From assembly GCF_019393635.1 (NCBI RefSeq), contig NC_057866.1, positions 167,770,903 to 167,834,902 on the forward strand: a stretch of 64,000 bases of DNA. Reading direction: 5' to 3'. Numbering within the stretch: position 1 is the first letter of the stretch; each line of letters starts with the position of its first letter. Shown piece by piece: positions 22,715 to 34,848 of this stretch. The notes beneath the pieces are model-generated. The model did no database searches and had not been told where the DNA came from. It was given only the letters and a program-made list of their open reading frames with translations. This DNA comes from Dromiciops gliroides (lineage: Eukaryota; Chordata; Mammalia; Microbiotheria; Microbiotheriidae). The translations under genes were made by a program, and so were the position numbers.

Positions 22715-23264
22715 TGTAAAGAATTAACTGTTATTTGAGGTTTTTATGCCTCAGCGAGCACTGGCCTGGGGCTCCGCAAACCGCATGATGCTCCACCCAC
22801 TGGTTGTAGCCGAAGCCAGGGCTCTGGCACCTCACATCATCACCACTCCCCGACTGCCTACGTGGGCCTGGCAAAATTATAATGATTGGAAGCCTAGTGA
22901 GGGCAGTCATGTGACTCTCAGAGTGGCCATCCCATTGGCTGGGACTGTGTGGGGGGGTTTCTAGGTTTGGGGGAGGAGAATTGGGCATTCTAGGTGGAAG
23001 CTGGAAAGCGACAGGCATTCTGCTGCGTATTTTCAGCTGATTCCTGGGCGGTGGTATTTTTCAGGTATTATAATTTCCCTTTCCCCATTTTATTTCCTTT
23101 CCCTTGATCCTACTGATCCTGTTTGTGTTTGTTTGTTTTTTAAGTTCGTTCTTGTTAAAATAAATCTTGTTCTGTTTTGAGGGAGGCTGCCAGTCTCCTT
23201 CCTTGCCCCAATATTGCGGTGAGCCGCTTAGCTAGCACTCCCCAATTAAAAATTGGTCCCCACA
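22715..23264 (+). mobile_element. solo LTR of a class I-like endogenous retrovirus (fossil)
   Basis: A 550-bp unit beginning tgtaaagaattaactg and ending ttggtccccaca, with a 4-bp gagg duplication on each side (22711-22714, 23265-23268). An aataaa signal lies near 23159, followed by a T/G-rich stretch, as expected of an R-U5 region. No internal retroviral sequence lies beside it, so it is a solo LTR left by recombination. A 4-bp duplication fits gammaretrovirus-like elements; the exact family is not known to me. Confidence 0.8.
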
Positions 23265-23548
23265 GAGGTCAGAGATGGAATTTGGGCAGAGTTTGGGACA
23301 CAACCAGAAGTTCATTTAGGATAAAATATGGAGCTTGAGGCAGGGAATAATGTGCATTGAGGCTGCAAAGGTAGGCTGGTACCAAGTAGTGGGGAAATGT
23401 AAATGCCAGAGTTAGAAGCATACATTTTATCCTTGAGTCAATGGAGAGGCCACTGAAGAATATTGACTGTGGAGTTACATGGTCACATCTGTGCTGTAGA
23501 AGATTATTTTAGGAGTTTGTGGAGAATGGATTCAAAAAGTGATGAAAA

Positions 23549-24068
<520 letters not shown>

Positions 24069-24551
24069 AAAAAGTGATGAAAAAATTAGAAAAGCATTAC
24101 AACAGTCTAGGCTAGGAGCAATAAAGGCCTGATTTAGGATTGTAGTTAAGTGAATGGAGAGGAGTAGGTTAGAAAGATGTTATAGAGAGAACCAAACAGA
24201 TTGATAGTATTTTGGGAGACAAGAGTGGAAAGAGAGGGGAGAGTTAAGGATGACTCCAAGGTGTTTGGATGAGTGATAGTATCTTCCATAGAAATGGGGA
24301 AAATTGGAGAGGACAGGTTTAGGGGGAAGCGATAATTTTGACTAGTCATGAAAGTTGGCATTTTCCCTAATGCTGAAAATATAAAACAATCTATAGCTGT
24401 CATTTTAAAAAATTTAATAAAAGAAGGTTTGCCTAGCCATGTCAGGGGAAGGATATTCAACAAAGACCCAGCATTGATTCAACTAAACATAGCTTCCCTG
24501 TACCAATGTTGGTCATGCCACTGGTCTGTGGATTAAAAACCTTGAGGAAAA

Positions 24552-24710
24552 GGGGCAGCTAGGTGGCGCAGTGGATAAAACACCAACCCTGGATTCGGGA
24601 GGACCTGAGTTCAAATTCGGCCTCAGAAACTTGTCACTTATGAGCTGTGTGACCCTGGGCAAGTCACTTAACACCCATTGCCCTGCAAAATTAAATTAAA
24701 TTAAATTTTT
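24552..24710 (+). mobile_element. WSINE1-type SINE with 17-bp TSD
   Basis: Forward copy with perfect aaaaaccttgaggaaaa duplications (24535-24551 and 24711-24727). The tail is made of TTAAA units. Confidence 0.97.
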
Positions 24711-24885
24711 AAAAACCTTGAGGAAAAGCTGCATCTCCACATGCCTCTTTTTTGAACTTATAGGACCAAGAAGCAATGGGAATGACCTGTGGCTTTAGTC
24801 CCTTAAGACTAATTTTTTTAGTGTTTTAAAAAGTTTTTATTTTGAATTCATTTTTCATTTATTTGTTTGTCTAAGCTATAGTTTT

Positions 24886-25054
24886 GGGTTTTTTGTTTGT
24901 TGGTTTTTTGTTGGGTTTTTTTTTGTAGGCAATGGGGGTTAAGTGACTTGCCCAGGGTCACGCAGCTAGTGTCAAGTGTCTGAGGCCGGATTTGAACTCA
25001 GGTAATCCTGAATTCAGGGCCGGTGCTTTAACCACTGCTCCATCTAGCTGCCCC
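24886..25054 (-). mobile_element. WSINE1-type SINE with 15-bp TSD
   Basis: Reverse copy flanked by ctaagctatagtttt (24871-24885) and ctaagctagagtttt (25055-25069), one mismatch. Confidence 0.93.
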
Positions 25055-25082
25055 CTAAGCTAGAGTTTTAGAAGTTCAGCTG

Positions 25083-25329
25083 CCATGGGAAAAGGGAAAA
25101 GGTACCTGCCTTGGGGGTGGGCTCAAGCCGCCAGGAACTCCAAATTAGGATAAGCCCTCCCCTGTACCTCCCTAAAGTGGAGATTATTATGAGGCTGATA
25201 ATCCATTTATCCATGCTATAAATATTACTGTCTTTTCTTTCCCTATTTGAGAGATACCTTTCCATTTTTCTGGTTCTCTCCCTGTGTTCACTTACAGTAT
25301 CACAATAAAACTTGGGAAACTGAAAAAAA
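25083..25329 (+). mobile_element. unclassified retroposed sequence with poly(A)
   Basis: A 247-bp insert flanked by perfect aagttcagctg duplications (25072-25082 and 25330-25340), ending 'caataaaacttgggaaactg' plus poly(A). The AATAAA, the A tail and the 11-bp duplication show L1-type retroposition of a polyadenylated RNA. I do not recognise the source; an LTR-derived transcript or a 3' UTR are both possible. Confidence 0.7.
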
Positions 25330-25616
25330 AAGTTCAGCTGGTATCTGCAATCACTACTTTCAAATTATCTATATTTATGGAAACTTTAGGATTAGGTTAG
25401 ATTAGAAATGGACAATCTATTATTTTGGAGACCAAGTCCTATTCTAATTCTAGGGTATCTAAGGAGCACATAAGAGTAGAAGAGTTCTATTTATGAATTG
25501 AATTTTGACACTAAAACCTCAGGAGTTACTGATAGTATTTTAAAATATTCAAGTAAAATCAAGAGCCTCCGGTCAAAGACTTCAAGTCTTTGATCCTTAA
25601 GATAAAATACAGATAG

Positions 25617-25759
25617 TGCAGCTAGGTGCTGCAGTGGATAAAGCACTGGGTCTGGATTCAGGAAGACCTGAGTTCAAATCCGACCTCAGACACTTGACAC
25701 TAGCTGTGTGACCCTGGGCAAGTCACTTAACCCTCATTACCCTGAAAAAAAAAAAAAGA
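25617..25759 (+). mobile_element. WSINE1-type SINE
   Basis: Forward copy with a small internal shortening (cttgacactagctgtgtg) and poly(A) tail. Confidence 0.9.
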
Positions 25760-26269
25760 TAGCTCAGCTTGGCGTTTTAAAAAGCCTATTCATAAATTTT
25801 AGCCATACTCTTCTGACTTATTGCAGATTAATTTCTTTAAATATTCTATGTTCTAGCTAACCTTACCTAAATTTGGTTCCTGAACTCAGCATTGCAGCTC
25901 CACCTTCATGCTTTTGCATAAGCTGGACCCAGAATTTGTAATGCCTCCTCACTCATACCTCTTGGAAGCCTTGGCTTCTCATAAGAGCTCTGATCAGTGC
26001 AATGATCAACCAGGATTCCCAATAATAAAGCATGCTACCCATCTACTATCAGAGAAGAGATGGACTCAAGGTGCATATTTTTTGGAGGTGGCTATTATGG
26101 GAATTTGTTTTGCTTAACTATGCATATATTATGAGGTACTTTTTTTTTCTTTTATTTCAGTGAGGGGAAAGAAAGCAGAGAGAAAATCTATTTTTTTTTT
26201 TGTTCATTGAAAAAACTTATTTAAAACAAAAAGCGATCCTTAATTTCTATAAGGGTTCAATTCATGTGC

Positions 26270-26405
26270 CACCCTCTATGTATAGTTTTCCCCTCTAGTG
26301 GTTAATGCTCTTTCCCTCTTCTACTTACCACATATACATTTGTTTCCATGTTTTATCCCTAATTAGAGTGTGAGTTCTATGGGATCAGGGATTGTTCTTC
26401 ATTTT
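26270..26405 (+). repeat. L2 3' fragment
   Basis: 'gagtgtgagttctatgggat' and 'cagggattgttcttcatttt' resemble the L2 3' end ('agactgtgagctccttgagg'). Confidence 0.5.
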
Positions 26406-26417
26406 TGAAAAACAAGT

Positions 26418-26586
26418 GGGGAGGCAGCTAGGTGGCACAGTGGATAGAGCACCTGTCCTGGATTCAGGAGGACATGAGTTCAAATCCAGCCTCAGTCACT
26501 TGACACACTTACTAGCTGTGTGACCTTGGGCAAGACACTTAACCCCAATCGCTTCATCAAAAAAAGACTCAAAAACAAAACAAAAA
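26418..26586 (+). mobile_element. WSINE1-type SINE
   Basis: Forward copy with an A/C tail; clear boundaries at the 5' end, no clean duplication found. Confidence 0.88.
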
Positions 26587-26764
26587 AATAACACCAAGTG
26601 ACATACATACTAGAAGGCTAATAATTGCTTGTTGAATTGAGCTATTGAAAATATTATAACAAGTAAAATGTTAAACCAAAAGCACAGTTTGTTTTGCCTT
26701 AAATTGTTATGCAATGCAGCTAATACAAATATGAATTAAAAAAAAATAATTTCCCAGAAGCACA

Positions 26765-27060
26765 AGTCTCAGAGGTAGAAAATATCTCAGAGACCATTTA
26801 GTTTAACCACAACTTAAGCAAAAACAAAATATCTGACAAGTGGTCATCTAGCCTCATACTTAAGTCTTCCAGGCTGGTAGAACCCACCACATATGAAGCA
26901 GCTTATTCCATTTGGTGACAGCTTTTGTTGTTAGGAAGCTTTTCTGGACATCAAACTTAAATTTGCTTTGTTTCAAATTCCACCCATTGTTCCTAGTTCT
27001 GCCCTCTATTGCCAAAGAGAACAAATAAAATCACTCTTCAGCATGACAGCCTTCTGTCAT
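26765..27060 (-). repeat. L3/CR1 3' end
   Basis: Reads in reverse as the L3/CR1 3' terminal region: 'cattgttcctagttctgccc', 'agcagcttattccatttggt' and 'ctgacaagtggtcatctagc' occur in the expected order. Confidence 0.75.
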
Positions 27061-27064
27061 GGCA

Positions 27065-27905
27065 TAAAGGGCATCATCAGATAAATGTATGATCAATAAA
27101 GGAAGGTTGGTCATATGGTAGAAACAAATTTGCATCAAAAGCATGATAGTGGTAGACACATATTTTCATGTAACCTGAGTGGATAAAATCAAGGACAATA
27201 TTCTTGAATCCCAATTTTGTGTTTGTAGGTGTCTGTTTGGGGAAAGTGGTTTGAATTCCCCAAGTTGTGTGACCCTGGAATCTTGTCCCTGCCAGAAACA
27301 CATTTTTCTGAACACTACTAACTGAGAGCTGCTTCATGGGTAATCTCGAATTTGAAACTTCCTATGTCTGACAGTTCATAGAGGGAAGTTTCCTCAACAA
27401 CATTCTTCAATAAGGAGATGGATTGCCAATATGGCCCCACATTGATACCACATCTATTAGGAGATCTAGATCTTGCTAACCCTCCTAGCTATTGCTATGA
27501 GTTGCTCAGATAAGGCAGGTTCAAGGTGAAAGGGGCATGCTTGTTCAATAGCCTTCAAAGTGTGTTTGCCTTCCAGAGGGAATCCAATGGGTTGAGGGCT
27601 TTATGTTAATGGGATTTGGTTAGTCCTTTTTATAACCTTTTTGTGGGGATGCAAAAAAGCTATGTCATACCACATACCTCCCATTGTATACTGAGTGATT
27701 TACAGGAGTCAAGAACTCTGTTACCCACATTTGAGGAAATCTAGCTTCAAGCTATACCCAAGATTTGTTCCAAAGATTTCTCTTGGGGGAGGAAATGAGC
27801 CAAATGGCTAAATTACCCTCTTGGAGTCAGACTCCCAGGATCAACCTGATCTTCCTGAGCCCAGAGTTCTTAACTATGTGCTTCAAAAAGACTTTACCTT
27901 TTTCC
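27065..27905. other. no gene recognised
   Basis: One 86-codon minus ORF (27077-27337) lacks recognisable features. No repeat was identified. Confidence 0.4.
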
Positions 27906-27921
27906 TTTGTCTCAAAGGTTT

Positions 27922-28108
27922 GTTTGTTTTTTTGTTTTTTGTTGTTTTTTGTTTGTTTGGTTGGTTTTTTTGCGGGGCAATGGGGGTTAAGTGACTTGCC
28001 CAGGGTCACACAGCTAGTAAGTGTCAAGTGTCTGAGGCTGGATTTGAACTCAGACCCTCCAGAATCCAGGGATGGTGCTTTATCTACTGATCCACCTAGC
28101 TGCCCCCT
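27922..28108 (-). mobile_element. WSINE1-type SINE with 13-bp TSD
   Basis: Reverse copy with a long T/G-rich tail, flanked by gtctcaaaggttt (27909-27921) and gtctcaaagtttt (28109-28121). Confidence 0.93.
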
Positions 28109-28139
28109 GTCTCAAAGTTTTAAACATTCTTTGTCCTGG

Positions 28140-28768
28140 CCAGACCACAACTAGAATTCTGTGTTCAATTCTTTAGATGCCATACTTTAGGAAGCATATT
28201 GATCAAGGGGAAAACAGAGGAAGGCAACCAAGATAGTGAAGGGCCTTAAGAAACAAGTGAAGGAACTGAGCCTGGAGAAGGAACAGGGTTGTTCTTCGAG
28301 GGTGGAGGGTGGTCTTCAAGCATCTAAAGGGCTGTTGTATAGCAGCTGCCATACAACAAGGCAAAAATAGGAGTCATGGGGCAGCTAGGTGGCGCTGCAG
28401 TGGATAAAGCACTGACCCTGGATTCAGGGGAACCTGAGTTCAAATCCAGCCCCAGACACTTGACACTTACTAGCTGTGTGACCCTGGGCAAGTCACTTAA
28501 CCCTCATTGCGCAGCCCCCCCCCCAAAAAAAAGAGTCGATGGGTAGAAATTGCAAAGAGGAAAACTTGCTAAAAGTTAGAGATATGCGTAATCAGGAATG
28601 GGCTGCCCAGAAAGTAGTGGGTTTTCTGTCACTAGAAGCCTCTGAGTGGTGTCTAAATAACTGCTTGACAGGGTTGCTACAGAATGGATTCTTTTCCTTG
28701 CATAGGTTAGACCAGGTGGTCACTGAGGTTTCTTCCAATTCTAAAGTTTTGTGACTCTGTGACATAAT
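28140..28768 (+). repeat. L3/CR1 3' region split by a SINE
   Basis: Colinear L3/CR1 phrases: 'ctagaattctgtgttcaatt', 'ggcaaccaagatagtgaagg', then after the SINE 'gggtagaaattgcaaagagg', 'gaatgggctgcccagaaagt' and 'tcttccaattctaaagtttt'. This is the best L3/CR1 copy in the window. Confidence 0.8.
28378..28532 (+). mobile_element. WSINE1-type SINE
   Basis: Forward copy in the L3/CR1 element; gagtcatggg and gagtcgatggg lie at its two edges. It carries a gctgcag insertion in the A-box region. Confidence 0.9.
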
Positions 28769-28774
28769 ATGCAA

Positions 28775-29460
28775 AGACTCGGCTTATTTTATTTAATTCT
28801 CTCACCGGCCTGTGGAAAGTTGTTGGATGCTTAGAGATTCTCCTTAGGGTTTTGTCCATCTGGAGTTCTCTTATGAGTAGGCCTTCCTAAGTCACTTCAA
28901 AAAAAAAAAAAGTGTTTGCTTTCTGGTTTGCCTGATTAAAAATGTTGTATCGCCTCCCTTGGGTCTCACAAAAACTCCTGGAGATCCTTATCTTATTCCC
29001 ACACCATTCTGTGGGCAGTTAATTAGGAATTGTGCTTTTCCCAGGCTTAAAGGAGTTTTTATCTTCTTAGTGCCTATAGAAAAAAAAAAAAAAAAACAAG
29101 ATTATTGAAACGCAAAAAAAAAGACATTATGGTCCCCAAAACTTGTGGGAACCCTTCCTCAAATGGTTAGGAAAAGAGAGAACCATTCTTTAGCCTGGGA
29201 CACGAGGTAGAATCAAGTTAATGCTTCTTTAAGTGAATTGGGGCCTTTTTAATTAACTGGAGAAAGGGGGAAGAGGAAAGAGAATTCAATTAACGTAGCA
29301 ATAAAGATTCATGTGTCTGCTCCCTGTACTCACTAAGCAGTGAAATAATGAAACTCTAGTAAGTAATAGCAAGCAAGCTTAGAGAAGAAGGAAGTGATTG
29401 GCGATAGATTTTGTGGGCATAAGCCAGGAAGCCTCAGAGAGCACATTTAAAATACATTGG
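28775..29460. other. no gene recognised
   Basis: AT-rich sequence with A-runs at 28899-28911 and 29081-29096. No supported gene or repeat. Confidence 0.45.
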
Positions 29461-29463
29461 CTT

Positions 29464-29612
29464 GGGCAGCTAGGTGGTGAGGTGGATAAAGCACCGGCCC
29501 TGGATTCAGGAGGACCTGAGTTCAAATCAGACCTCAGACGCTTGACATATACTAGCTGTGTGACCCTGAGCAAGTCACTTAACCCTCATTGCCCTGCAAA
29601 AAAAAAAAAAGA
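29464..29612 (+). mobile_element. WSINE1-type SINE with 16-bp TSD
   Basis: Forward copy flanked by taaaatacattggctt (29448-29463) and taaaatacaatggctt (29613-29628). Confidence 0.95.
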
Positions 29613-29939
29613 TAAAATACAATGGCTTAAGAAATTTTGGGGAAAACTGCATCCTTTGCTTTCTAAAAAGAAAGATTCACTTCTAATAAGAAGATTCACT
29701 TCAGGTTGGTTGACTTTTCTTCTTTTGATTCTAGACGGAGGGTGGACAACTTAAGTTTTTCTGAGGGAAGAGAAACAAGAGTAAAAACATTTGGAGAAAC
29801 TTGTCCCCAAATCTATTAATTGCTTGTCTTGATTCTTCAAGGCCTTCCAAATCTTCTTTCTGACGGTTAATTTGGAAATGCATTGCTTTTAAGTGTTTTT
29901 TATTGGCTGCCGTTGCTTAGGAGAAATGGCTTTGCTGAT

Positions 29940-30335
29940 GCATTTCAGACATTACAGATGTGATGGGGTATCCAGAAGACAGTAATGATGATTCTCCTCT
30001 ACGTAGACCTAGCCAGACCACATCTGGGGCATTGTGTTGGGATTGGGACACTGTACTTTAGGCATGATAGTTATGGCTGGCTCTGGAGGGTAACCAAGGT
30101 AACGATGGTAACCTGAAACAATGGGTACTGTTTAGTTGAAGAAAGTAGGGATGCTTAGCTTGGAAAAAGCATAGCTGTCTACCAGCTTCCAAAGGTCAGG
30201 TAAATGGAGATTTATTCTACTTGGCCCCAAACAACTTGAAATAAGGGTTGAAGTTGCAGAAAGGCAGGTTTGGAATCAGTGCAAAGAAAAGCTTTCTGTC
30301 AGATCTGTCCCAAAGTGGAATCACTATCTTAAAAG
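29940..30335 (+). repeat. L3/CR1 fragment
   Basis: 'gccagaccacatctggggca', 'ttctacttggccccaaacaa' and 'gtcccaaagtggaatcacta' occur in L3/CR1 order, more decayed than at 28.15 kb. Confidence 0.65.
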
Positions 30336-30344
30336 GGAATGACT

Positions 30345-30815
30345 TTCAAGCTGTGGTATATTATGGTGATGGAATATTATTGTGTTCTAAGAAACAACAA
30401 ACAAGATGATTTCAGAAAGGCCTGGAAAGACTTGTATGAACTGAAGTATAGGGAAGTGAACAGAACCAGGATAATGTTGTGCACAGTAACAGCAATACTG
30501 TGCAATGAAGAACTGTGAATGACTTAGCTATTCTAAGCAATGCAATCATCCAAGACAATCCCAAAAGACTCATGATGAAGCATACTATCCACTTCCAAAG
30601 AAAGAACTGATATCGATTGAAGACAGACTGAAGCATGCTATTTTCCCTTTCTTTCATTTAAGTTTTCTTATACAAAATGATGAATATGGTGATGTTTTAC
30701 ATAATTGCACATGTATAACCTATATCTGATTGCTTACTGCCTTAGGGAAGGGGGAGGGGAGGGAGGGATAGAATTTGGAACTCAAAACTTTAAAATAAAA
30801 ATGTTTATTATCAAA
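30345..30815 (+). mobile_element. L1 3' end, 5'-truncated
   Basis: Plus-strand L1 tail: 'tgatggaatattattgtgtt', 'cctggaaagacttgtatgaa', 'atgtataacctatatctgat' and 'ggaactcaaaactttaaaat'. A SINE follows directly at its A-rich end. Confidence 0.88.
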
Positions 30816-30818
30816 AAA

Positions 30819-30968
30819 GGGGGGCAGCTAGGTGGTGCAGTGGATAAAGCACTGGCCCTGTATTCAGGAGTACCTGAGTTCAAATCGGGCCTCAGACACT
30901 TACTTGATACTTACTAGCTGTGTGACCCTGGGCAAGTCACTGAACCCCCATTGCCCCGTGCAAAAAAA
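30819..30968 (+). mobile_element. WSINE1-type SINE in an L1 A-tail
   Basis: Forward copy placed at the poly(A) end of the L1. It contains a small internal duplication (cacttacttgatacttac). Confidence 0.9.
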
Positions 30969-31349
30969 GGGGGGGGCTGAGTTTCCCACCAAAGTCTTGT
31001 TCTTAAGTTGGAAGCTGGAAGACCTTGGGTTGATCTAACATCTGAAGCTTCTTCCAATTCTGTTATTGATGTATGTATGTTATGGCTTACTCTCAGAGTA
31101 GGATATGAAATCTCAGTGAGACATCTTGAGATAACTGACCCATAAATATTGTGCCACAATCTGAGAACAAGGGAAGCACGATATGCTTCTCTGTCTCAAA
31201 CTACTTCTTTTATAACTAAAGAAGAATGGCCAGAAGCAGGGAAATTGTTAAAAACTCAAGTATCATATTCATACTGCCAAGACATAATTTTCTAAAACTT
31301 TGTCTGACAGCTGTAGACAAGAGTTTCATCAGAAAACATGGACATTACA

Positions 31350-31545
31350 AATCAAGAATCATAGACTTAGAGTTGGAAGAGACCAAAGAAGTCATCTGAT
31401 CCAACCCCCACATTTTACAAAAGAGGAAATTGAGACCCAGAGAAGTTAACTAACTTATCCAAGGTAATATCATGGAAGTCAAATTTTGAACTGTGGACTT
31501 CTGACTCTAAACCCCAGTACTTTTTCTATTTCACACTGAAGGTGA
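31350..31545 (+). repeat. ancient MIR3/L3-like SINE
   Basis: 'cagagaagttaactaactta', 'tcatagacttagagttggaa' and 'catctgatccaacccccaca' are typical of old mammalian CORE-SINE/L3 tails. Confidence 0.6.
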
Positions 31546-31664
31546 TTAATATTCCCTTCCTAAAATATTAACTGTAAAATTATGTATTATCACATGTTGC
31601 AATTTAGAAGTGCAAAAATAACTGAACTAAGATGGTGAAGTCAATTTGAACTAGCAAGGATTTT

Positions 31665-31807
31665 TTTTTTTTGCAGGGCAATGGGGGTTAAGTGACTTGC
31701 CCAGGGTCACACAGCTAGTAAGTATCAAGTGTCTGAGGCTGGATTTGAACTCAGGTACTCCTGAATCCAGGGCCAGTGCTTTATCCGCTGTGCCCCCTAG
31801 TTGCCCC
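31665..31807 (-). mobile_element. WSINE1-type SINE with 18-bp TSD
   Basis: Reverse copy with perfect tgaactagcaaggatttt duplications (31647-31664 and 31808-31825), the longest in the window. Confidence 0.97.
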
Positions 31808-32692
31808 TGAACTAGCAAGGATTTTAATGCTTGATACTACTTAGCTTAACACCAGCACGATATCTCAAATATTAACCCAATGCCCAATGTCCAGTTTGAA
31901 AGAAGCAAACTCAAAGCTGAAATGCCACAGCATACTTCAATGCTGTGAAGTGTTCTGTACTGGACGAATTTCCCACTTGAGAATATATTAAAATCAGTGG
32001 ACATAACTGAAACTTTGTAATAAGCTGACCATAACAACCAGTACAAGAACTCATTTCTGAAGTGGAAAGAAGAGAAAATGAAGGCAAAAATTAACATTTC
32101 AATCATACTCGATGGAGGAGAAAAGGCTGGTTAAGATTCTAATCCTGAACAATTAGTAAAATGAGAAAATTTAATTATATGGTCTCCAAGGTCCCTTCCA
32201 GCTCCAATATTCTACAATTCTAGTAAAAAAAAGGGGGGAGTGTGGCATGGGGCTTGGGGGGTGGTGAGAGGTTGGGGGTGGTATGTGGATTTTCAGCACA
32301 TAGGAAATTAGTCTTCATTAGAAGCCAGCCAGTAACTTCTAGTTCCTATTGAGTAGTGTGAGAACCCGGGCACCACCCCCTGATGAGAAGCATGTGACTA
32401 GCATCCCAGAAGTTTCCTGGCTTCCAGAAGTTGTCTCTCTATTCATGGAACGGGCTGTAAGTCATGTCAATCAATGCTACCAGCCAATTAGCTTGGAACT
32501 ATGTGTGGGGACTACCGCTCTTCAGTCCCACAGGAAGCTTCAACTCGAATGAACGGGAAACTGTCTCTTTGGTTCAGAAAGGAGCTTGTGATGGCAGAAG
32601 AAGGAGGGAGAACTAACTTCTGGAAATTCACTCTTTTGGATAGCTAGGCAAAGGTAGCTTTCTCTCTCTTTGCTAGCCCGTAATATACTTTA

Positions 32693-34075
32693 TTTTTTGT
32701 TTTATCCTTATTGGAGCTCCACAGCATTTGAATTCTATTTTTTCTAGCTGCTTACAATATTTTCTCCTTGACCTGTGAGCTCTGGAATTTGGCTATAATA
32801 ATCCTGGAGGTTTTCCTTTTGGATCTCTTTCAGGAGGTAATTGGTGGATTCTTTCAATTTCTATTTTACCTTCTGCTTCTAGAATATCAGGGCAATTTCC
32901 CCTTACAATTTCTTGGAAGATGATGTCTAGGCTCTTATTTTGGTCCTGGTTTTCAGGTAGTCCAATGATTTTCAAATTATCTCTCCTGGATTTATTTTCC
33001 AGGTCAGCTGTTTTTCCAAGGAGATATTTCACATTGCCCTCTATTTTTTTCATTAAATTGGATTTGCTTTATTGTGTCTTGATTTCTCATAAGGTCGCTA
33101 TCTTCCATTTGTTCAATTCTAATTCTTAGGCAATTATTTTCTTTAGACAGCTTTTTAAACTCCTTTTCCATTCGACTTTTCAAGCTGTTGACTTTTTTCT
33201 CATGACTTTCTTACATCGCTCTTATTTCTCTTTCCATTCTTTCCTCCCTCTCTCTAAATCTTCCTTCTATCTCTCCTACTTTCTCTTCGAAGTCCCTTTT
33301 GAGAGCTTCCATGGCCTGAGACCAGTTCATATTTTTCTTGGAAGCTTTGGACGTAGGGGCCCTGAAGTTGTTATCTCTTCTGAGGTTGCACCTTGATCTT
33401 CCTTGTTGCTGAAGAAACTTTCTATAGTTCTAAACTTTCTTTGCTTACTTATCTTTCCCTCTTTTACTTGACTTTTAAGTCCCCACTGGGGAGCCCTGCT
33501 TCTAGGCTACACTACTGTCTCCAGCTTCAGAGGGTCCCAAGTGTTTTGGTTTGAGGGAGGGCAGGTTTTTCTCTTGCCTGGTCCATTCTCTGGTCTGAAG
33601 ATAACCTCAAGCCCACTTACTAAACAATCAACCAGCAAAGCTTTCTGTGGTGTGGTTCTTAGCTTCAACGAGCCTGTGCCCCTCCCCCACACGGGCCTCC
33701 CGCCACTCAGGATTTCTTCCTGGTTCCCTGCTGGGGAACGACAGCTGAATTCCTCCCTAGGTCCCACTAACACCCCTGCACTTTCCCCCCAGCCAGCCGT
33801 TCAGCCCTCTCACATAACCACAGGCTCAGTTCCAGAAGACGCTGGTACTGCAGCTGATTCAGATGTTCGGGGGTTAAGTTCCTCTGGTGTGGGGTCATGG
33901 GGTTGGACTTTACTGGTAGGTCAGGATGACCCCCTTCAATCTGTCTATGGCTGGAAAATAACCTCAGGCCATATTTTTGTGGGTTTTTCTGCTCCAGGGG
34001 TTCTTTTATTGCTGTTTTTAGGGTAATTATATCAGGAGCTCTGTGCATTTAATGTCTTTCCTCCACCATCTTCCT
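32693..34075 (-). mobile_element. ORF1-only L1 (HAL1-like) insertion
   Basis: A 1383-bp minus-strand insertion flanked by perfect taatatacttta duplications (32681-32692 and 34076-34087). Its 5' end (ggaagatggtggagg on the minus strand) is the typical L1 start. A 5' UTR and ORF1 follow, then about 120 bp and a short A-rich tail, with no ORF2. It is either an internally primed or prematurely polyadenylated L1, or a HAL1-type nonautonomous element. Confidence 0.8.
32793..33480 (-). pseudogene. L1 ORF1 remnant
   Basis: Minus-strand ORF1 of the L1 above. The C-terminal open part (32793-33053) contains RRDNLKIIGLPE, the start of the L1 RNA-recognition domain, and IEIERIHQLPPERDP further on. Upstream, the N-terminal coiled-coil region is present but not in one continuous frame. 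It is not a host gene. Confidence 0.8.
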
Positions 34076-34234
34076 TAATATACTTTAATAAATGCTTAAA
34101 AGCCTAAACTGTGCTGAATTTATAAGTAAACCTTAGCTAATTCTCCCCCCACACTGGTGCGGGCCAGGCAGGTAAGGACACACACATTAGATTTCAAATA
34201 TCACAGTAGGGATTGCTTCTTTTCTTTTCTTTCC

Positions 34235-34312
34235 CCTTCTTTTCTCCTTGAATACTCAGATCCCACTATGGTACCTGGAACATATTAGGTGCTTAGTAAA
34301 TCCTTCTTCATT
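34235..34312 (+). repeat. L2 3'-terminal fragment
   Basis: 'aggtgcttagtaaatccttc' after 'cctggaacatatt' is the L2 terminus. Confidence 0.6.
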
Positions 34313-34699
34313 GACAGATCATTTTCTCTCTCCTTCTTTCTCTCAGTTTTCATACTCCATCAAACAGTCATAGACACAAATTGAGAAGGCTTAAGTGTAA
34401 TTTATTTTAAATGAGCCTTGAAAATCTAGGGTTTTTTTACTTTCTTAACCTGCAAAACTATCTACTAGTCCACAAAATTGATATAACCCTTTCTCATACC
34501 CACTATTTCACCACCAGTTATACACCAAAGCTGGGCATCAGGGGAAAAAAAAAGGTTTCCAAAATTGCCTTGATTTTCATTCCCATGTGAGGTCAATGGT
34601 AGCCATAGTGTCCTTTTGGTGTAGCGAAGGGAAGGTTAACTCATGATTTTTCACTCATAAAGTTCTTTGTGACTCATTATGTTATGAGGGCTTATTTTT

Positions 34700-34848
34700 T
34701 AATTTTTAAATTTTTAAATTTTTTAAATTTTTTGCAGGGCAATGGGTCAGACAGCTAGTAAGTGTCAAGTGTCTGAGGCTGGATTTGAACTCAGATCCTC
34801 TGGAATCCAGGGCCAATGCTTTATCCACTGCACCACCTAGCTGCTCCC
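34700..34848 (-). mobile_element. WSINE1-type SINE with 13-bp TSD
   Basis: Reverse copy flanked by agggcttattttt (34687-34699 and 34849-34861); part of the gggttaagtgacttgcccag block is missing. Confidence 0.92.

Larger units (their letters stand above)
32357..34205 (+). mobile_element. solo LTR (fossil) interrupted by an L1
   Basis: An LTR beginning tgtgagaacc and ending caaatatcaca, with 4-bp gtag duplications (32353-32356, 34206-34209). Without the L1 at 32693-34075 and one copy of its duplication it is about 455 bp, close to the 452-bp LTR at 36927. The ends and general layout suggest the same family. The 4-bp duplications fit a class I-like element. No internal region is present. Confidence 0.75.

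Noticed and set aside
32357-34205. A provirus with an internal region between LTRs
   Set aside because: The sequence between the LTR parts is an inserted L1 with its own duplications, so only a solo LTR is present.
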